Below are positions 31,834-41,501 of a DNA stretch of 64,000 nt, in pieces. Below the pieces are notes generated by a model. That model did not search any database and was not told the origin of the DNA. It saw only the letters and a list, made by a program, of their open reading frames with translations. The stretch is from Planctomyces sp. SH-PL14 (lineage in GTDB: Bacteria; Planctomycetota; Planctomycetia; Planctomycetales; Planctomycetaceae): positions 2,746,001 to 2,810,000 of the forward strand of contig NZ_CP011270.1 in assembly GCF_001610835.1 (NCBI RefSeq), given 5' to 3'. The position numbers and the translations under genes are program-made. The first letter of the stretch is position 1. Each line of letters begins with the position of its first letter.

Positions 31834-32466
31834 ATGCTGTCGACATCTGTCCCACAAACGGTCAACGGCGACGTTCGAATTCCGTTTCGACGCAATGGCC
31901 GTCTCGTCGAACTGACATTCGAACACGCCTTCGCCGTGGCTCACTACCTCTGGTCCAAGGGACGGTTCGAACAGGCCGCCCAAGTCTTTGACGTCTTGTC
32001 AGTCATTCCCGGTCGAGGTCCGAAAGCGTCCATCTTCCTGGCTCACTGCCGAGTCATGTTGGCAGACTACGCCGGGTGCAGCGGCCTGCTTCATCGAGAG
32101 TTGGATGACGAACAGTTTGCGACCACAGCCTCCACACTCCACGAGGCCTTCGTCATGTGGAAGTGCGGCTTCTACGTAGAGGCGAAGCAGGGACTGCGGG
32201 CTGTCGTCGAGGAGCAGACCACGCTTCCATCTGTTCCGTTGATCCTCGCGGAACTGCTTGGCAAGGTTGGGAACTGGACTCGGCCTCCTCAATTGCTGAC
32301 ATTGGCCGTGCGCCGCGATCGGCCCAATGGTGCTGTCGCACAGATCGCGAAGCGAATGCTTCCCGACGTGAAACGACGTGCTGAGGAACAGGTTCGTCGC
32401 CGTACGAACAGGGCCACCGGCACCGGGCGAGTCATGTCTCACAACGGTCGAGATCGGCAAGCCTGA
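31834..32466 (+). CDS. TPR-like hypothetical protein
   Basis: The ATG at 31834 is preceded by AAAGGAG at good spacing; an ATG further upstream at 31780 has none. The 210-residue soluble protein is a series of helix pairs (AFAVAHYLWSKGRFEQAAQV, then ASIFLAHCRVMLADYAGC), like the TPR chaperones of secretion systems, followed by a very basic C-terminus (KRRAEEQVRRRTNR). A scaffold or chaperone role is likely, but the partner is unknown. Confidence 0.65.
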   Translation: MLSTSVPQTVNGDVRIPFRRNGRLVELTFEHAFAVAHYLWSKGRFEQAAQVFDVLSVIPGRGPKASIFLAHCRVMLADYAGCSGLLHRELDDEQFATTASTLHEAFVMWKCGFYVEAKQGLRAVVEEQTTLPSVPLILAELLGKVGNWTRPPQLLTLAVRRDRPNGAVAQIAKRMLPDVKRRAEEQVRRRTNRATGTGRVMSHNGRDRQA

Positions 32467-32682
32467 CATACCGTTCCGGCACCTTATGTCGCGTCGCGAA
32501 GGCGTCTGAGTCGGTCTGCTGTGAGCATCGATCTCACCAACGGCCAGCCATCCGCGGCTTTGTAGGGATATTCGGCTGTCCTCCGAGGTTCGGCCACGGG
32601 CACTTGCCCGTCCCCATCCGGTCTCCAGAGCTGTAACGTACGTCGCTGATCGCCCGAACCGGCCTGGATCCATCTGGACGCC

Positions 32683-34014
32683 ATGAAAACAAGACTCCTC
32701 CAGTATTGGGAGAACTTCCGAAGCAGTTTCTGGTTTGTGCCTTCGATCATGGCCGCCGCCGCGGCCTTGCTGGCCGTGGTCGGGGTGCAGCTCGACCTGG
32801 CCCTCAAGAATACGCAAGTCGAGGGATGGTGGGTCTATCGAGGAGGAGCGGAAGGGGCGCGAGCCGTCCTCTCGGTCGTGGCGGGGTCGATGATCTCGGT
32901 TGCGGGAACGGTCTTTTCCATCACCATCGTGGCGCTGACCCTCGCGTCGTCGCAGTTCGGGCCTCGGCTGCTTCGCAATTTCATGCGGGACACTGTCAAC
33001 CAGTTTGTCCTCGGCGTATTCACCTCAACGTTTCTCTTCTGCCTATTGGTTCTCCGTACAGTCCGCGGCATCGACGACGACCAGTTTGTCCCGCACCTTT
33101 CGATCACCCTGGGCGTTGTCTTGGCGGTCGCCAGCCTCGCAGTGCTGATCTACTTCATTCACCACACCTCCGTCTCGATTCAGGTCACACATCTGATCAG
33201 CGAAGTCAGCCGAGAACTGCGCGAGACGATCACGCGTCTGTATCCCGAAAGAGACGATGGTCGCGACCTCGCAAGTCTTGATGCCCGGGCGACTGAGCCG
33301 AGCTTTGCGGAGGATGCGACGGCCGCGATTGCCGCCCGAAGTCACGGGTACTTGCTGGCAATTGACGTGGAACGGCTTCGACGCATCGCGACCGACAACG
33401 ATGCGATAATTCTGCTCGGCTTGAGACCGGGGCAGTTTGCGCTGGAAGGAAGTCCCCTGGCGCGGCTCTCTCCGCGGGAACGGGTGTCCGAAGACATCGA
33501 ACGGTCTATCAACCAGGCCTTTGTCTGGGGTACGGATCGGATCCCGAACCAGGACGTCGAATGCGCTGTGAGTCAGCTGGTCGAGATCGCGCTCAGGGCG
33601 CTTTCGCCCGGGATCAATGATCCGTTCACAGCCATCAACTGCATTGACTGGCTGGGTGACTCCATCGGGTTTCTCTCCAGTCGCTCCGAACCATCGAAGT
33701 ATCTCAACGATGAGAAGGGGCAAATGCGAGTCGTGACGCGGCCGGTCGCCTTCGGCGGTGTCGTCGATGCGGCATTCAATCAGATTCGTCAGGCTGCCCG
33801 AACCAATGCTGCTGTGACCATTCGCCTCCTTGAGGTCATCGGACTGTTGCTTCAGCGGGGACTCAGCAACGATCGCCGTCAGGTTCTCCTGGATCATGCC
33901 GAGATGATCTGGAGAGGCGCCCAGGATGCGTTACCCGAAGAGTCGGACCGGCGCGACGTCGATGAGCGATACCAGGTCGTGCAGCGGAAATGGTCGCTAT
34001 CGGAAAGGCCCTGA
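32683..34014 (+). CDS. DUF2254 membrane protein
   Basis: The 443-residue protein has four membrane segments in the first ~170 residues (FWFVPSIMAAAAALLAVVGV; VVAGSMISVAGTVFSITIVA; FVLGVFTSTFLFCLLVL; ITLGVVLAVASLAVLIYFI). The DUF2254 signature SSQFGPRLLRNFMRDTVNQF lies between the second and third. The rest is a soluble domain, including the conserved ALSPGINDPFTAINCIDWL block. Family length is normal. The function is unknown. It is followed by a cation exchanger in the same direction. Confidence 0.88.
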   Translation: MKTRLLQYWENFRSSFWFVPSIMAAAAALLAVVGVQLDLALKNTQVEGWWVYRGGAEGARAVLSVVAGSMISVAGTVFSITIVALTLASSQFGPRLLRNFMRDTVNQFVLGVFTSTFLFCLLVLRTVRGIDDDQFVPHLSITLGVVLAVASLAVLIYFIHHTSVSIQVTHLISEVSRELRETITRLYPERDDGRDLASLDARATEPSFAEDATAAIAARSHGYLLAIDVERLRRIATDNDAIILLGLRPGQFALEGSPLARLSPRERVSEDIERSINQAFVWGTDRIPNQDVECAVSQLVEIALRALSPGINDPFTAINCIDWLGDSIGFLSSRSEPSKYLNDEKGQMRVVTRPVAFGGVVDAAFNQIRQAARTNAAVTIRLLEVIGLLLQRGLSNDRRQVLLDHAEMIWRGAQDALPEESDRRDVDERYQVVQRKWSLSERP

Positions 34015-34284
34015 CGAACACTGCGTCGGTGTCTGGTGAGCCCCCTCCCATTGAGATGGAAACGCCATCGCCGTTTTCGCAGTCGCCGCCGCAACGGATT
34101 GCCGAATCGCGTCCTATTCGGCAACCGATTTCTTGAGCCGATTGGTGCTCCCCTTCGTTTCCGTCTCGCAGGGGTATCGTCGGCGTCGGAGCTCAGCCCG
34201 CCCGGGCTCTGTTGTGTGCTCCCCCGGAGTGTGTGGGAGCAAGCCCTTAGTACAGATCAACGTCGTGAAGCGGAGGAACATATC

Positions 34285-35298
34285 GTGGCCGCGACGATTC
34301 TTCAGTTCCTGGCCTCGGCTGGCGTCATCATCGTGGCAGGGACGTATCTGTCTCGATTCGCGGACGAGATCGCCGAGCGGACAGGATTCGGCCGCCTGCT
34401 GATCGGCAGCGTCCTGCTGGCCGGGGCAACGTCGCTTCCGGAGCTGTCGGTCGACGTCTCCGCCGTGAGAAAGGGGATGGTCGACCTGGCCATTGGAGAC
34501 CTGATGGGGAGCAGCCTGTTCAATCTGTTGATCCTGGCGATCCTCGACCTGTCGGTGCACTCGAAAGGGAGGATGCTGTCGCGGGAGGCCGCCCGTCATG
34601 CCCTCTCGGGGAACGTCGGAGCAGCCTTGACGGCGATCGTGGCGGTGGGCCTCCTGACGCCGCACGTCTTGGGCAGTGGAGAGATTCTGGGAGTCTCCTA
34701 TGGACTGTGGCTCGTCGCCGCTGGTTATCTGATGGGAGTTCGGATGATCTACTTCGATCAGGTGGCCTCGCGGGCCGAGGCCACCGCGGACGCAACTCCG
34801 TCCAAATCGAAGTTGCCCACTGGATCGTGGCGGACTTCGGTTTTGGGATTCGCTCTTTCGGCCGCAGCAATCGTTGTGACCGGGCCCTTCCTCGCCGAGG
34901 CCGCGGGTGCGATCGCTGACGCAAGCGGGCTCGGCAAGACCTTTGTCGGGACGACCCTGGTCGCTTTCAGCACGTCCCTGCCCGAGCTGGTTGCATCGTT
35001 CGCGGCGCTCCGGATGGGAGCGCTCGACCTCGCCATCGGCAATGTGTTCGGGAGCAATGCGTTCAACATGATGCTCTTGATTCCCTTGGATCTCATCCAC
35101 CGGGGTCCTCTCCTCGGAGCGGTCTCGGGAGCCCACGCTATCACCTGCCTGGCGGCGATCGTCTCCACGCTCATCGTCGTTCTCGGCCAGCTGTACCACG
35201 CAGAACGACGAAGACGGGTGATCGAGCCGGATGCCACTCTCGTGATTGCCACTGTGCTCGGCGCGTTGTGGCTGATCTACTGGAACGGCGGCACATGA
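34285..35298 (+). CDS. Calcium/sodium exchanger (CaCA family, YrbG-like)
   Basis: The GTG at 34285 is chosen because GGAGGA lies seven bases before it and the first membrane segment follows at once; upstream codons in the frame are not family-like. The 337-residue protein has ten to eleven membrane segments in two inverted repeats, each with the ion-binding alpha-repeat motif: GATSLPELSVDVSAVRKG in the first and STSLPELVASFAALRMG in the second, each followed by GDLMGSSLFN or GNVFGSNAFN. It exchanges Ca2+ for Na+ or H+ across the inner membrane. Confidence 0.92.
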   Translation: MAATILQFLASAGVIIVAGTYLSRFADEIAERTGFGRLLIGSVLLAGATSLPELSVDVSAVRKGMVDLAIGDLMGSSLFNLLILAILDLSVHSKGRMLSREAARHALSGNVGAALTAIVAVGLLTPHVLGSGEILGVSYGLWLVAAGYLMGVRMIYFDQVASRAEATADATPSKSKLPTGSWRTSVLGFALSAAAIVVTGPFLAEAAGAIADASGLGKTFVGTTLVAFSTSLPELVASFAALRMGALDLAIGNVFGSNAFNMMLLIPLDLIHRGPLLGAVSGAHAITCLAAIVSTLIVVLGQLYHAERRRRVIEPDATLVIATVLGALWLIYWNGGT

Positions 35299-35311
35299 CG
35301 GAGAACGACGC

Positions 35312-35632
35312 ATGCATCGAACTCAGTGGAATGATCGCATCTGTGGAGTCCTGCTGGCGGGCTGCGTCGCCAACATCGTTGCCTTCGGTGCCCATGGATT
35401 GGCTCTCGGAGGGAGCGTCTGGAACGGGAAATGTGAGAGAGGGAAGTTCTTCGTCGGCGATCACGGTCGGTTCACGGAGGTGACGGAAAGGCAGTGGCAG
35501 CGGCTGTGGAGACACGAGCTATCACTCTTCGCGACCGTTCCACTGGGAATCTTTGCCGGCTTCCTGCTTCAGCGTTCGGAGAAGATTCGTCGGCAGCGAT
35601 CCACGGCCATCCGATCTGGAGCAGCGACCTGA
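35312..35632 (+). CDS. Small two-pass membrane protein
   Basis: This 106-residue protein starts at ATG 35312 after GGAGAACG, 13 bases beyond the exchanger stop. Two membrane segments (CGVLLAGCVANIVAFGAHGL and LSLFATVPLGIFAGFLL) flank a short soluble loop with FFVGDHGRFTEVTERQW. It is probably cotranscribed with the exchanger. No family is recognised. Confidence 0.7.
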   Translation: MHRTQWNDRICGVLLAGCVANIVAFGAHGLALGGSVWNGKCERGKFFVGDHGRFTEVTERQWQRLWRHELSLFATVPLGIFAGFLLQRSEKIRRQRSTAIRSGAAT

Positions 35633-35679
35633 GCAGGAGAAGACGGGATTCGCCGGCCTCGAATGGGAAAAGCGACTCC

Positions 35680-36420
35680 TTACCGAACGGGAAGGTCGCT
35701 GGGACTCCACCTTGTGAAGCTCAAAAGAGTCGCGATGCAGACAAAAAGGGCCGGGGCGAGGAGGGCCAGATAGTCGAACAGAGCGGTCAGTGGAATCGCG
35801 AGGCCAGCCCCGGTCATAAAAGAGAGGATCTTTCCACCACGGAGGGCGGCGCCCTTCAACGCCGACTTGCGTTCGTCGCCGTCGGCCAGAATCGCTGTCC
35901 CCAGATGGATGCCGACATCGGTCGCCGGCCCTGTCACGTGAGTCGTTCTCACCGCCAGTCCTGTCGTCGACGCAACGGCTGCGTTCTGCAGGCCCATCGT
36001 AAAGGCCAACAGAGAGAGGAACGCCACCGGAGGCGGCCCAGCCGTGGCGGGCTCTCCCAAGCTCCCAAACAATCCGGCTCGCCCCGCCGCGGCAGTGCCG
36101 GCCAGCAGCAGGACCACGGAGACCAGCGGCGTCGCCCAGCGAGGCCGCTTTCCCCGGCGCGCCCGCTCCTGAATGACGATCACCGACGTCGCCCCGCCGA
36201 TGATGAAGCTGAAGAGGATGACCGCATACTCCACCGCGACCCCGATGGCCGGCCACTCCAGCCCAAGGCGGGTCACCGTTCCCGTCACATGCGTGACGAA
36301 CTGCTGGCACATGATGAACGCGAACCCATTCACCATTCCTGCCGCGCAGGCGAGAAGCATCCAACTCGGCAGGTGTCGTGGAGAGTAGATTGTCTCTGGG
36401 GTATGAAGCGTAATCTTCAT
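35680..36420 (-). CDS. DUF1275 (YoaK-like) membrane protein
   Basis: The 246-residue protein has six to seven membrane segments. The YoaK/DUF1275 hallmarks are AGMVNGFAF near the N-terminus, HVTGTVTRLG, the middle GLQNAAVASTTGLAVRTTHV and the following TGPATDVGIHLG. Length is typical. The transported substrate is unknown. Confidence 0.88.
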   Translation of the reverse strand: MKITLHTPETIYSPRHLPSWMLLACAAGMVNGFAFIMCQQFVTHVTGTVTRLGLEWPAIGVAVEYAVILFSFIIGGATSVIVIQERARRGKRPRWATPLVSVVLLLAGTAAAGRAGLFGSLGEPATAGPPPVAFLSLLAFTMGLQNAAVASTTGLAVRTTHVTGPATDVGIHLGTAILADGDERKSALKGAALRGGKILSFMTGAGLAIPLTALFDYLALLAPALFVCIATLLSFTRWSPSDLPVR

Positions 36421-36694
36421 GGCGTGTATCGTGAAAACTCAGCTTTGTTCAGGGACATCGGTCTACCGGAAATCGAATGGGACGACGCAGTGCGCTCCAC
36501 GCCCCAGAGCAGCGCACCGGGAATGCGCGTCTTTCTATGGCTGTGCACCCCCGGTGCCGTCGAGACAGCGAAATGACCAACTGCCACAAGTGGCCTCCAA
36601 CTGCGAAGTTGCTCGCGGCTCTAAATTGGCGGTACGCGACTCTTCGAGGGGATTCTTACTGCTCGCGTTTGAAACCAGAGCTGGCCGCAGTGGA

Positions 36695-36994
36695 AGGCTG
36701 GTCCTGACACGGGCTGTCGGACAGTCGTTCATCGTCGAAGAGTCGATCATCTTCACTTTGCAACGCGTCTGGGCGATTCGCGCGACACTCCTCCGGCGGA
36801 CCTCTGGCACACCGTGAGAGCCTCAAGTGGAGATTCACGTCGACGAGCAGCGGGCAGTCCGCTTCCCGTTTTGGCAACAAAGAGATTGGGGACTGTCTCG
36901 ACGCGGTTGGGGAACGGCCCCGGTCTACCCTTTTCCGTCGGGAACCAGCCCGCGCCCAGGCGCCGAAAGTTTCGGAGTGGGCCGGCTTCTGTAG
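36695..36994 (+). pseudogene. CsrA-like pseudogene
   Basis: The frame has RLVLTRAVGQSFIVEESI, then FTLQRVWAIRATLLRR, the CsrA N-terminal pattern. No start codon is present at the expected place, and a TGA at 36815-36817 interrupts the frame. After the TGA the same frame continues with PQVEIHVDEQRAVRFPF, matching the position of VVSIHTASQL in the intact homologue at 30682-30984, to a TAG at 36994. It is a decayed paralogue. The bases at 36421-36694 hold no other gene. Confidence 0.6.
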
Positions 36995-37427
36995 CTAAGG
37001 CTCCCGTGTGACAGCGAGAAGCCATCGATGAACATAGAGAGGCTACAGTGGCCAAACAGGTAAACTTGGTCGCCGCGAATGACCAGTTCGAGGCACTGCG
37101 GCATACCCCTCGGAAAGACGTGTCTCGCGGGAGTGAGACTCTGGTGGCTCCGAAGCTCCTCCGCCGTCTTCACCGCGAATGCGACGCTGAGAGGGGCTCA
37201 ACACCAGCAGCGTCATAAAGCGAACAGACGATGACCCCGCTATCCGACTCAGTGGCAGTTGGCTTAACACAACCGGGCACGAGAAATGCGGCGATACACA
37301 GTTGGGCCTTCCGTTGGAGAAGGGGTCGTCCCGGTTCAGCTACGCTGCCGATCGACGCGGTCGCCGCAATTGATTGATTCACCGGCTGCACGCCCCCGCA
37401 ACCCCATTCGTCGAAAGGCTTCAGACG
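36995..37427. other. Intergenic stretch, possible lipoprotein remnant
   Basis: On the minus strand around 37170-37310 a frame reads QLCIAAFLVPGCVKPTAT, which looks like a lipoprotein signal with lipobox LVPGC, then a short tail to a stop. There is no start codon near it and no known family, so it is at most a degraded gene. Confidence 0.3.
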
Positions 37428-37853
37428 ATGCGACTCTTCATCTTGGCGATTGTGCTCTGCTCCGTACTCTCGCCCCACGCCTGCATTGCCGAAGACGGGG
37501 GAGCCAAGGATTCGTTTGCGGCTGGCTCTGTTTGGATGGGTGACATGCGATTGGCCAGAGAGGACTCTCGAACAGGGCAGGCGGCACTCACCGTCGCCGA
37601 ACGGAACGGGGAGACCTTCAAAGGCGCGCTCGTTGTCAAGGGGCCCGGCGGGCGCGTCTTCACTTTCGAAGTCACCGGCACGGCTCCCACCAAGGCCGCT
37701 GGCGCCGTGATCTGCGAGACACCCAAAGAAGGACTCCAGCAACTCAAGCTGCGAGGCAAGTTGTCGAACGGAGTGACCATATTGGGGGTCGTCGGGACAT
37801 CCCCGTTTGGCGACAAAGGGGCTGCGGCGATCGTGCTAAAGCAGAAGCTCTAG
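37428..37853 (+). CDS. Small secreted protein with a paralogue nearby
   Basis: This 141-residue protein has a clear signal peptide (MRLFILAIVLCSVLSPHACIA). The mature part is likely an all-beta domain: AAGSVWMGDM, then AALTVAERNGETFKGALVV, VFTFEVTGTAP and LQQLKLRGKLSNGVTIL. The pattern W-x-G followed by a NGETFKG strand resembles small periplasmic beta proteins of planctomycetes. A truncated paralogue lies at 31102-31470. Both are near CsrA-like sequences. Confidence 0.75.
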   Translation: MRLFILAIVLCSVLSPHACIAEDGGAKDSFAAGSVWMGDMRLAREDSRTGQAALTVAERNGETFKGALVVKGPGGRVFTFEVTGTAPTKAAGAVICETPKEGLQQLKLRGKLSNGVTILGVVGTSPFGDKGAAAIVLKQKL

Positions 37854-38304
37854 GACAGGGATCGGCAACGCGACGTTCGGAACGATTCTACCCAACTCAA
37901 TAAGCAAAACGCCCGGGCAGCGGTGTCAAGCTATGCCCGAGCGCGAATGCCCGGGTTGCCGGACCTACGGACACTCCAGGGGCAGACTACGCTGTGGCGT
38001 CAATTCACGATACCCCGATAATTCGCTGAGCGTCGCTGTCGTTGCCAAGGGCGGAAAGGGGCGGTGGGGATCAAGCCGCACATAGACTTGCCCCTCTCTT
38101 GTCGCGACTTCTTCCCCTGAAACACCCGGGGACAGGAGCAGCAGGGAGGCGGGCCAGCACTGCACCCTCCAATGTTTGGTGCAGACGCACTTCGGGGAGG
38201 AAGAGCGGCCGGACGCGAACTCTAAGAAGCGACCTCAGAGCTCAAGCGTCCGGCAGCGGTTGCTTCCGCGATACGGCTTCGTACGCTCGCCTTTCAGGCC
38301 CAGC
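37854..38304. other. Intergenic stretch without a gene
   Basis: Nothing protein-like was found. A GC-rich inverted repeat with CCCGGGC-type arms near 37910-37960 may end transcription of the preceding gene, but the pairing is irregular. Confidence 0.4.
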
Positions 38305-38712
38305 CTATGCCTGGGACTTTCCCCCCGTAGTGCTGCCGCCCGACGACACCGAAATCCGGTCGACCAAGTATCCTGCAAGCGCCCCCACGCAGAGGAACGG
38401 GATTGCGGCAATCGGAACAAACACAAGCCCTATCGCTGCTTGCGCGTCGGCTGAAAGGGCGAGCGAAGAGTGAAACCACCCCAGGAATCCGAACGTCATG
38501 AGACAGGGAGTGACGAGTGATATCGGCCTCCTGTAGACGTAGGTCAGGCCGAGCAAGGTAAGCCACGTCGGAGCGTTCATTACTGAGATAAACAGGATCG
38601 CGGTGGCGCCACCAGCTGTGTATTGCCCTACCCACTCGGGACCTCCAAGTAATCGGGCACCGAACGGAAGCACTGCCCCGACAACGGCGATCAGAAGTCG
38701 TGCAGTCCCCAT
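38305..38712 (-). CDS. Small multi-pass membrane protein
   Basis: The ATG at 38712 gives 135 residues with four membrane segments (ARLLIAVVGAVLPFGARLL; GGATAILFISVMNAPTWLTL; ISLVTPCLMTFGFLGWF; AAIGLVFVPIAAIPFLCVGA) and a short polar tail. A longer reading of the same frame runs antisense to the copper-protein gene and is not used. No family is recognised. Confidence 0.65.
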   Translation of the reverse strand: MGTARLLIAVVGAVLPFGARLLGGPEWVGQYTAGGATAILFISVMNAPTWLTLLGLTYVYRRPISLVTPCLMTFGFLGWFHSSLALSADAQAAIGLVFVPIAAIPFLCVGALAGYLVDRISVSSGGSTTGGKSQA

Positions 38713-38958
38713 GACGCCTCCACAAACCGGGCATCGCCGTCGGCACTTCGGCTCATTCCTGGCTGCTGCAGCATCTTGCGTACCCCTTCTCGTCCGTGAC
38801 GGTCGTGAGAACGGGAAACATTGTCCTACGCAGGAGACGGCGCATCTCGCAGTGAGCTGGATCCCTTGTGACCATGTGGCGGCACAAAGTTCGCACAGCC
38901 TAGGCTGCCCCAGAGATCTTACCGGGCAATCGCTCCACCACTCGCCAGGAGAAGTACG

Positions 38959-39399
38959 ATGATCGGTCGCCGAGCATTTGGATTGGCAGGTCTGTCCGCC
39001 CTTGGGCTGGCCGCGATAGAGGGCTCGCTGTACGCCAAGGAGGGAGGAGATGCCGGGCACGGCGACATGGCTTGCGCGGAGGCCTGCTCCGATTGCCAGC
39101 GGATGTGTGACATGTGCGCCACGCACTGTGCTCAAATGCTGGCCGACGGAAAGAAGAGTCACTTGGCGACGTTGGAAACCTGCCGCGATTGCGCGGATCT
39201 CTGCGCCACTGCTGCGCAGATTGTGGCCCGGGGAGGTCCGTTTGCGGCTCTGGTCTGCCGGGCCTGTGCCGACGCCTGTTCCGGCTGCGCGAAGGAGTGC
39301 GAGAAGTTTCCGGACGATAAACACATGAAGCTGTGCGCCGAGGAGTGCCGCAAGTGCGAAAAGGCCTGCCGCACGATGCTGGAGCACGCTGGCCACTAA
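38959..39399 (+). CDS. Tat-exported four-helix copper-storage protein (Csp-like)
   Basis: This 146-residue protein has an N-terminal Tat signal (MIGRRAFGLAGLSALGLAA) and a mature four-helix bundle packed with Cys: 18 in total, many as CxxC or CxxxC along the helices (CSDCQRMCDMCATHC; CRDCADLC; CRACADACSGCAKEC; CAEECRKCEKAC). This is the pattern of Csp1-type proteins, which hold many Cu(I) ions in the bundle core and are exported folded. It probably protects the periplasm from copper. Confidence 0.9.
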   Translation: MIGRRAFGLAGLSALGLAAIEGSLYAKEGGDAGHGDMACAEACSDCQRMCDMCATHCAQMLADGKKSHLATLETCRDCADLCATAAQIVARGGPFAALVCRACADACSGCAKECEKFPDDKHMKLCAEECRKCEKACRTMLEHAGH

Positions 39400-39847
39400 G
39401 ATAATGGCTAGGCCGCCGCGGCGATTCGTTGGACGACCGGACGTGGCCGCCGCCCACGATCGTACGGGGACAGAGATCAGGCCAATCAGGCAGGACGTGG
39501 TATCGAACGGCTCCCTCGGCGGTACTAAGCATACCGGGCCGCTTGCGAATGCGGTCTGAGCCCCTGGCGTTCGTTGAGGTCGGTTCTGACACATCCAAAG
39601 CGTTAGGGGAGTGCGCTCGACGTACGCTTGATAATGCCCGTCGAGCCTAGCCGCTGCATCTCCCCCAACGCCTTGTTGTTCCCAAATCGCACTACTTTCC
39701 GAATCTGGCCGAGAAGCCACTAGCGATTCGCATCCCTGCTGCGCCGCAAGCTCCGTCAGCGGGAGCAGCCTTCAGGTGACGTGGCATCTGGGATTGTGCT
39801 GGTCAATCACCGACGCCGCTCTGCACTGGACTGTTAATCCGCATCTC
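39400..39847. other. Intergenic stretch without a gene
   Basis: No coding pattern, strong hairpin or repeat was found between the copper protein and the convergent antiporter gene. Confidence 0.4.
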
Positions 39848-41122
39848 CTATGGAAGTCCCCAGAAAAACATGATCGCGACAGCTGTGGGAGGCACAGCCC
39901 CCAAGAGCAGCCCCAGCGGACTGATGCCGTCCTCTCCAAACGCCTTGCTCCGGTTCAAAATCCCCGCTCCCGCCGGGTTGGGGGCATTGGCGATCACCGT
40001 CAGACCTCCCCCCGTGACCGCCCCGGCCACCAGCGCGTACTTGAGCTCGTCGCTGATCCCTTCAACAAGGGAGCCGAGGTACGTCAGCGCGGCGTTGTCC
40101 GTGATCGCCGTTAAAGCCGTTGCACCAAAATACAGCGATGAGCCTCCAAGGCTGCTGATAAGAGGCTTCAGCCAATACTCCTGCAGGCTTCCGAGGGTCA
40201 CGAGCCCCGCCAGGAAGAACCCGACGAGGAGACCTTCGCGGAGCTTGAGCCGGTCCTGGTATTCGCGGGTCGCTGTCGCCAGCCCCAGGAACAGCATGAA
40301 CACCCCCAGGAACACATCCGGGTGATGGGCCAGCCCGACCACGGCCGCCAGGAACAGGCAGTGCAGGATCGTCAGCCACGCCGGGATCGGGCGGGCCACC
40401 GCTTCCACTGGTTCCATCGCCGCGAGTTCCCGACGAAAGGCCCACGCCGTGCAAACCGTAGAGACGGTCGCGGCAAGGGCCGCCCGCCATCCGAAGTGCG
40501 ACAGCATAAACCAGGTGTCCCACTCCCACTTCCGGGCCACCATCAGGACCGGCGGCGCGGCGAAGTGTGTCAGGGTTCCGCCGATTGAGACGTTGACAAA
40601 CAGCAGCCCCAGCAGGGCGTAGGCGAACCGGGATGTGATCTCCTGGTCAAAGTACCGCCGTTTCAAGACGAGCGCCAGGAGCGTCATCGCGGCGGGTTCC
40701 GTCACAAAGGAGCCCAGGAGCGGCCCCACGGAGAGAGCTGTGACAAAGAAGGCGGTCTCCTGGGGCAATGGCAGGAGCCGCGAGACGCGATTCAGGATTC
40801 GCTCCGCGAGCGCCACGACGGGGCGGGTGGCGGCGATGACCATCACGACGAAGACGAACTTGGCCTCGGTGAAGTTCAGGCCGTCGATGTAGTGGGCCGC
40901 CTGCTCGACCGAGCCGGTGACCGCCACGATCCCGACGAACAGCGCGGCGGCCCACAGGCCGAACACGACCTCAGTCTCGGCCAGAAAGTGGAGCAGGTTC
41001 TCGGCGATCGAGCCTTCGGGAAAGCGGTGGGCCCACTTCGCAAAGCGGCCGACGAGGAACGTGTGAAGAACAGCCAGGGCGAACAGAACCGTCGCCAGAA
41101 TTTCCAGTGTCGAGGGAGTCAT
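39848..41122 (-). CDS. Putative Na+/H+ antiporter (DUF1504 type)
   Basis: The 424-residue protein has about twelve membrane segments. Landmarks of the putative Na+/H+ antiporter family are EVVFGLWAAALFVGIV, ATRPVVALAERIL, FFVTALSVGPLLGSFVTEPA, NVSIGGTLTHFAAPPVLMVA and, near the end, TAITDNAALTYLGSLVEG then TVIANAPNPAGAGIL. The paired TEPA and TDNAALTYLGS motifs resemble the ion-transporter superfamily. It should exchange Na+ for H+ across the inner membrane. The start at 41122 fits the first helix. Confidence 0.88.
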   Translation of the reverse strand: MTPSTLEILATVLFALAVLHTFLVGRFAKWAHRFPEGSIAENLLHFLAETEVVFGLWAAALFVGIVAVTGSVEQAAHYIDGLNFTEAKFVFVVMVIAATRPVVALAERILNRVSRLLPLPQETAFFVTALSVGPLLGSFVTEPAAMTLLALVLKRRYFDQEITSRFAYALLGLLFVNVSIGGTLTHFAAPPVLMVARKWEWDTWFMLSHFGWRAALAATVSTVCTAWAFRRELAAMEPVEAVARPIPAWLTILHCLFLAAVVGLAHHPDVFLGVFMLFLGLATATREYQDRLKLREGLLVGFFLAGLVTLGSLQEYWLKPLISSLGGSSLYFGATALTAITDNAALTYLGSLVEGISDELKYALVAGAVTGGGLTVIANAPNPAGAGILNRSKAFGEDGISPLGLLLGAVPPTAVAIMFFWGLP

Positions 41123-41208
41123 GGCACCGTGCGCGGAGAGTCTGATGCGGACGGGAGAGCCGGCATCGAGACAGGACGAAGGAAGAGCCGGCGTCGAGGA
41201 CCGGGCCG

Positions 41209-41322
41209 CTACCAGCCGCCGCCGTTCGTCAAAAAGAGCTTGAGGTAGAGATCGTGCTCAGAGGAGGCACGCGGTTCCGCCGGGCGGGAGCACTGCGACG
41301 GCGTGGAACGGGAACCTCTCAT
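41209..41322 (-). CDS. Possible micropeptide ending in EHDLYLKLFLTNGGGW
   Basis: This short frame (37 residues from ATG 41322, or longer from ATG 41400) ends in the peptide SEHDLYLKLFLTNGGGW and TAG. The same peptide with one change ends another short frame at 41502-41573 on the opposite strand. The two differ at about half of the codons, mostly silently, which points to selection on the peptide. No family is recognised. Confidence 0.4.
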   Translation of the reverse strand: MRGSRSTPSQCSRPAEPRASSEHDLYLKLFLTNGGGW

Positions 41323-41501
41323 GTCCGCCAGTGTAGCGGCCGGAAGGGGGGCGACAACGCGTTTCGCCAGTCCACTTGCGAAGAACCTCACAACGGACAA
41401 TCGGACAAGAAAACAGGTTCCCGGTCCTCTACCCTCAACCTACGATGAGAATTCAGGACAGCCGCCTCCACACTCCGATCTAAGTCTCCATTGGTCTCAT
41501 C

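Noticed and set aside
34090-34284. Possible yybP-ykoY-type (manganese) riboswitch before the cation exchanger
   Set aside because: GC-rich stems are present, but the conserved loop sequences could not be matched by eye.
34114-35313. 399-codon minus-strand frame
   Set aside because: It is opposite the Ca2+/Na+ exchanger with its paired GATSLPEL and STSLPELV motifs.
38713-39720. N-terminal extension of the minus-strand membrane protein at 38305
   Set aside because: The extension is antisense to the copper-storage gene and shows no membrane or domain pattern; the ATG at 38712 is used.
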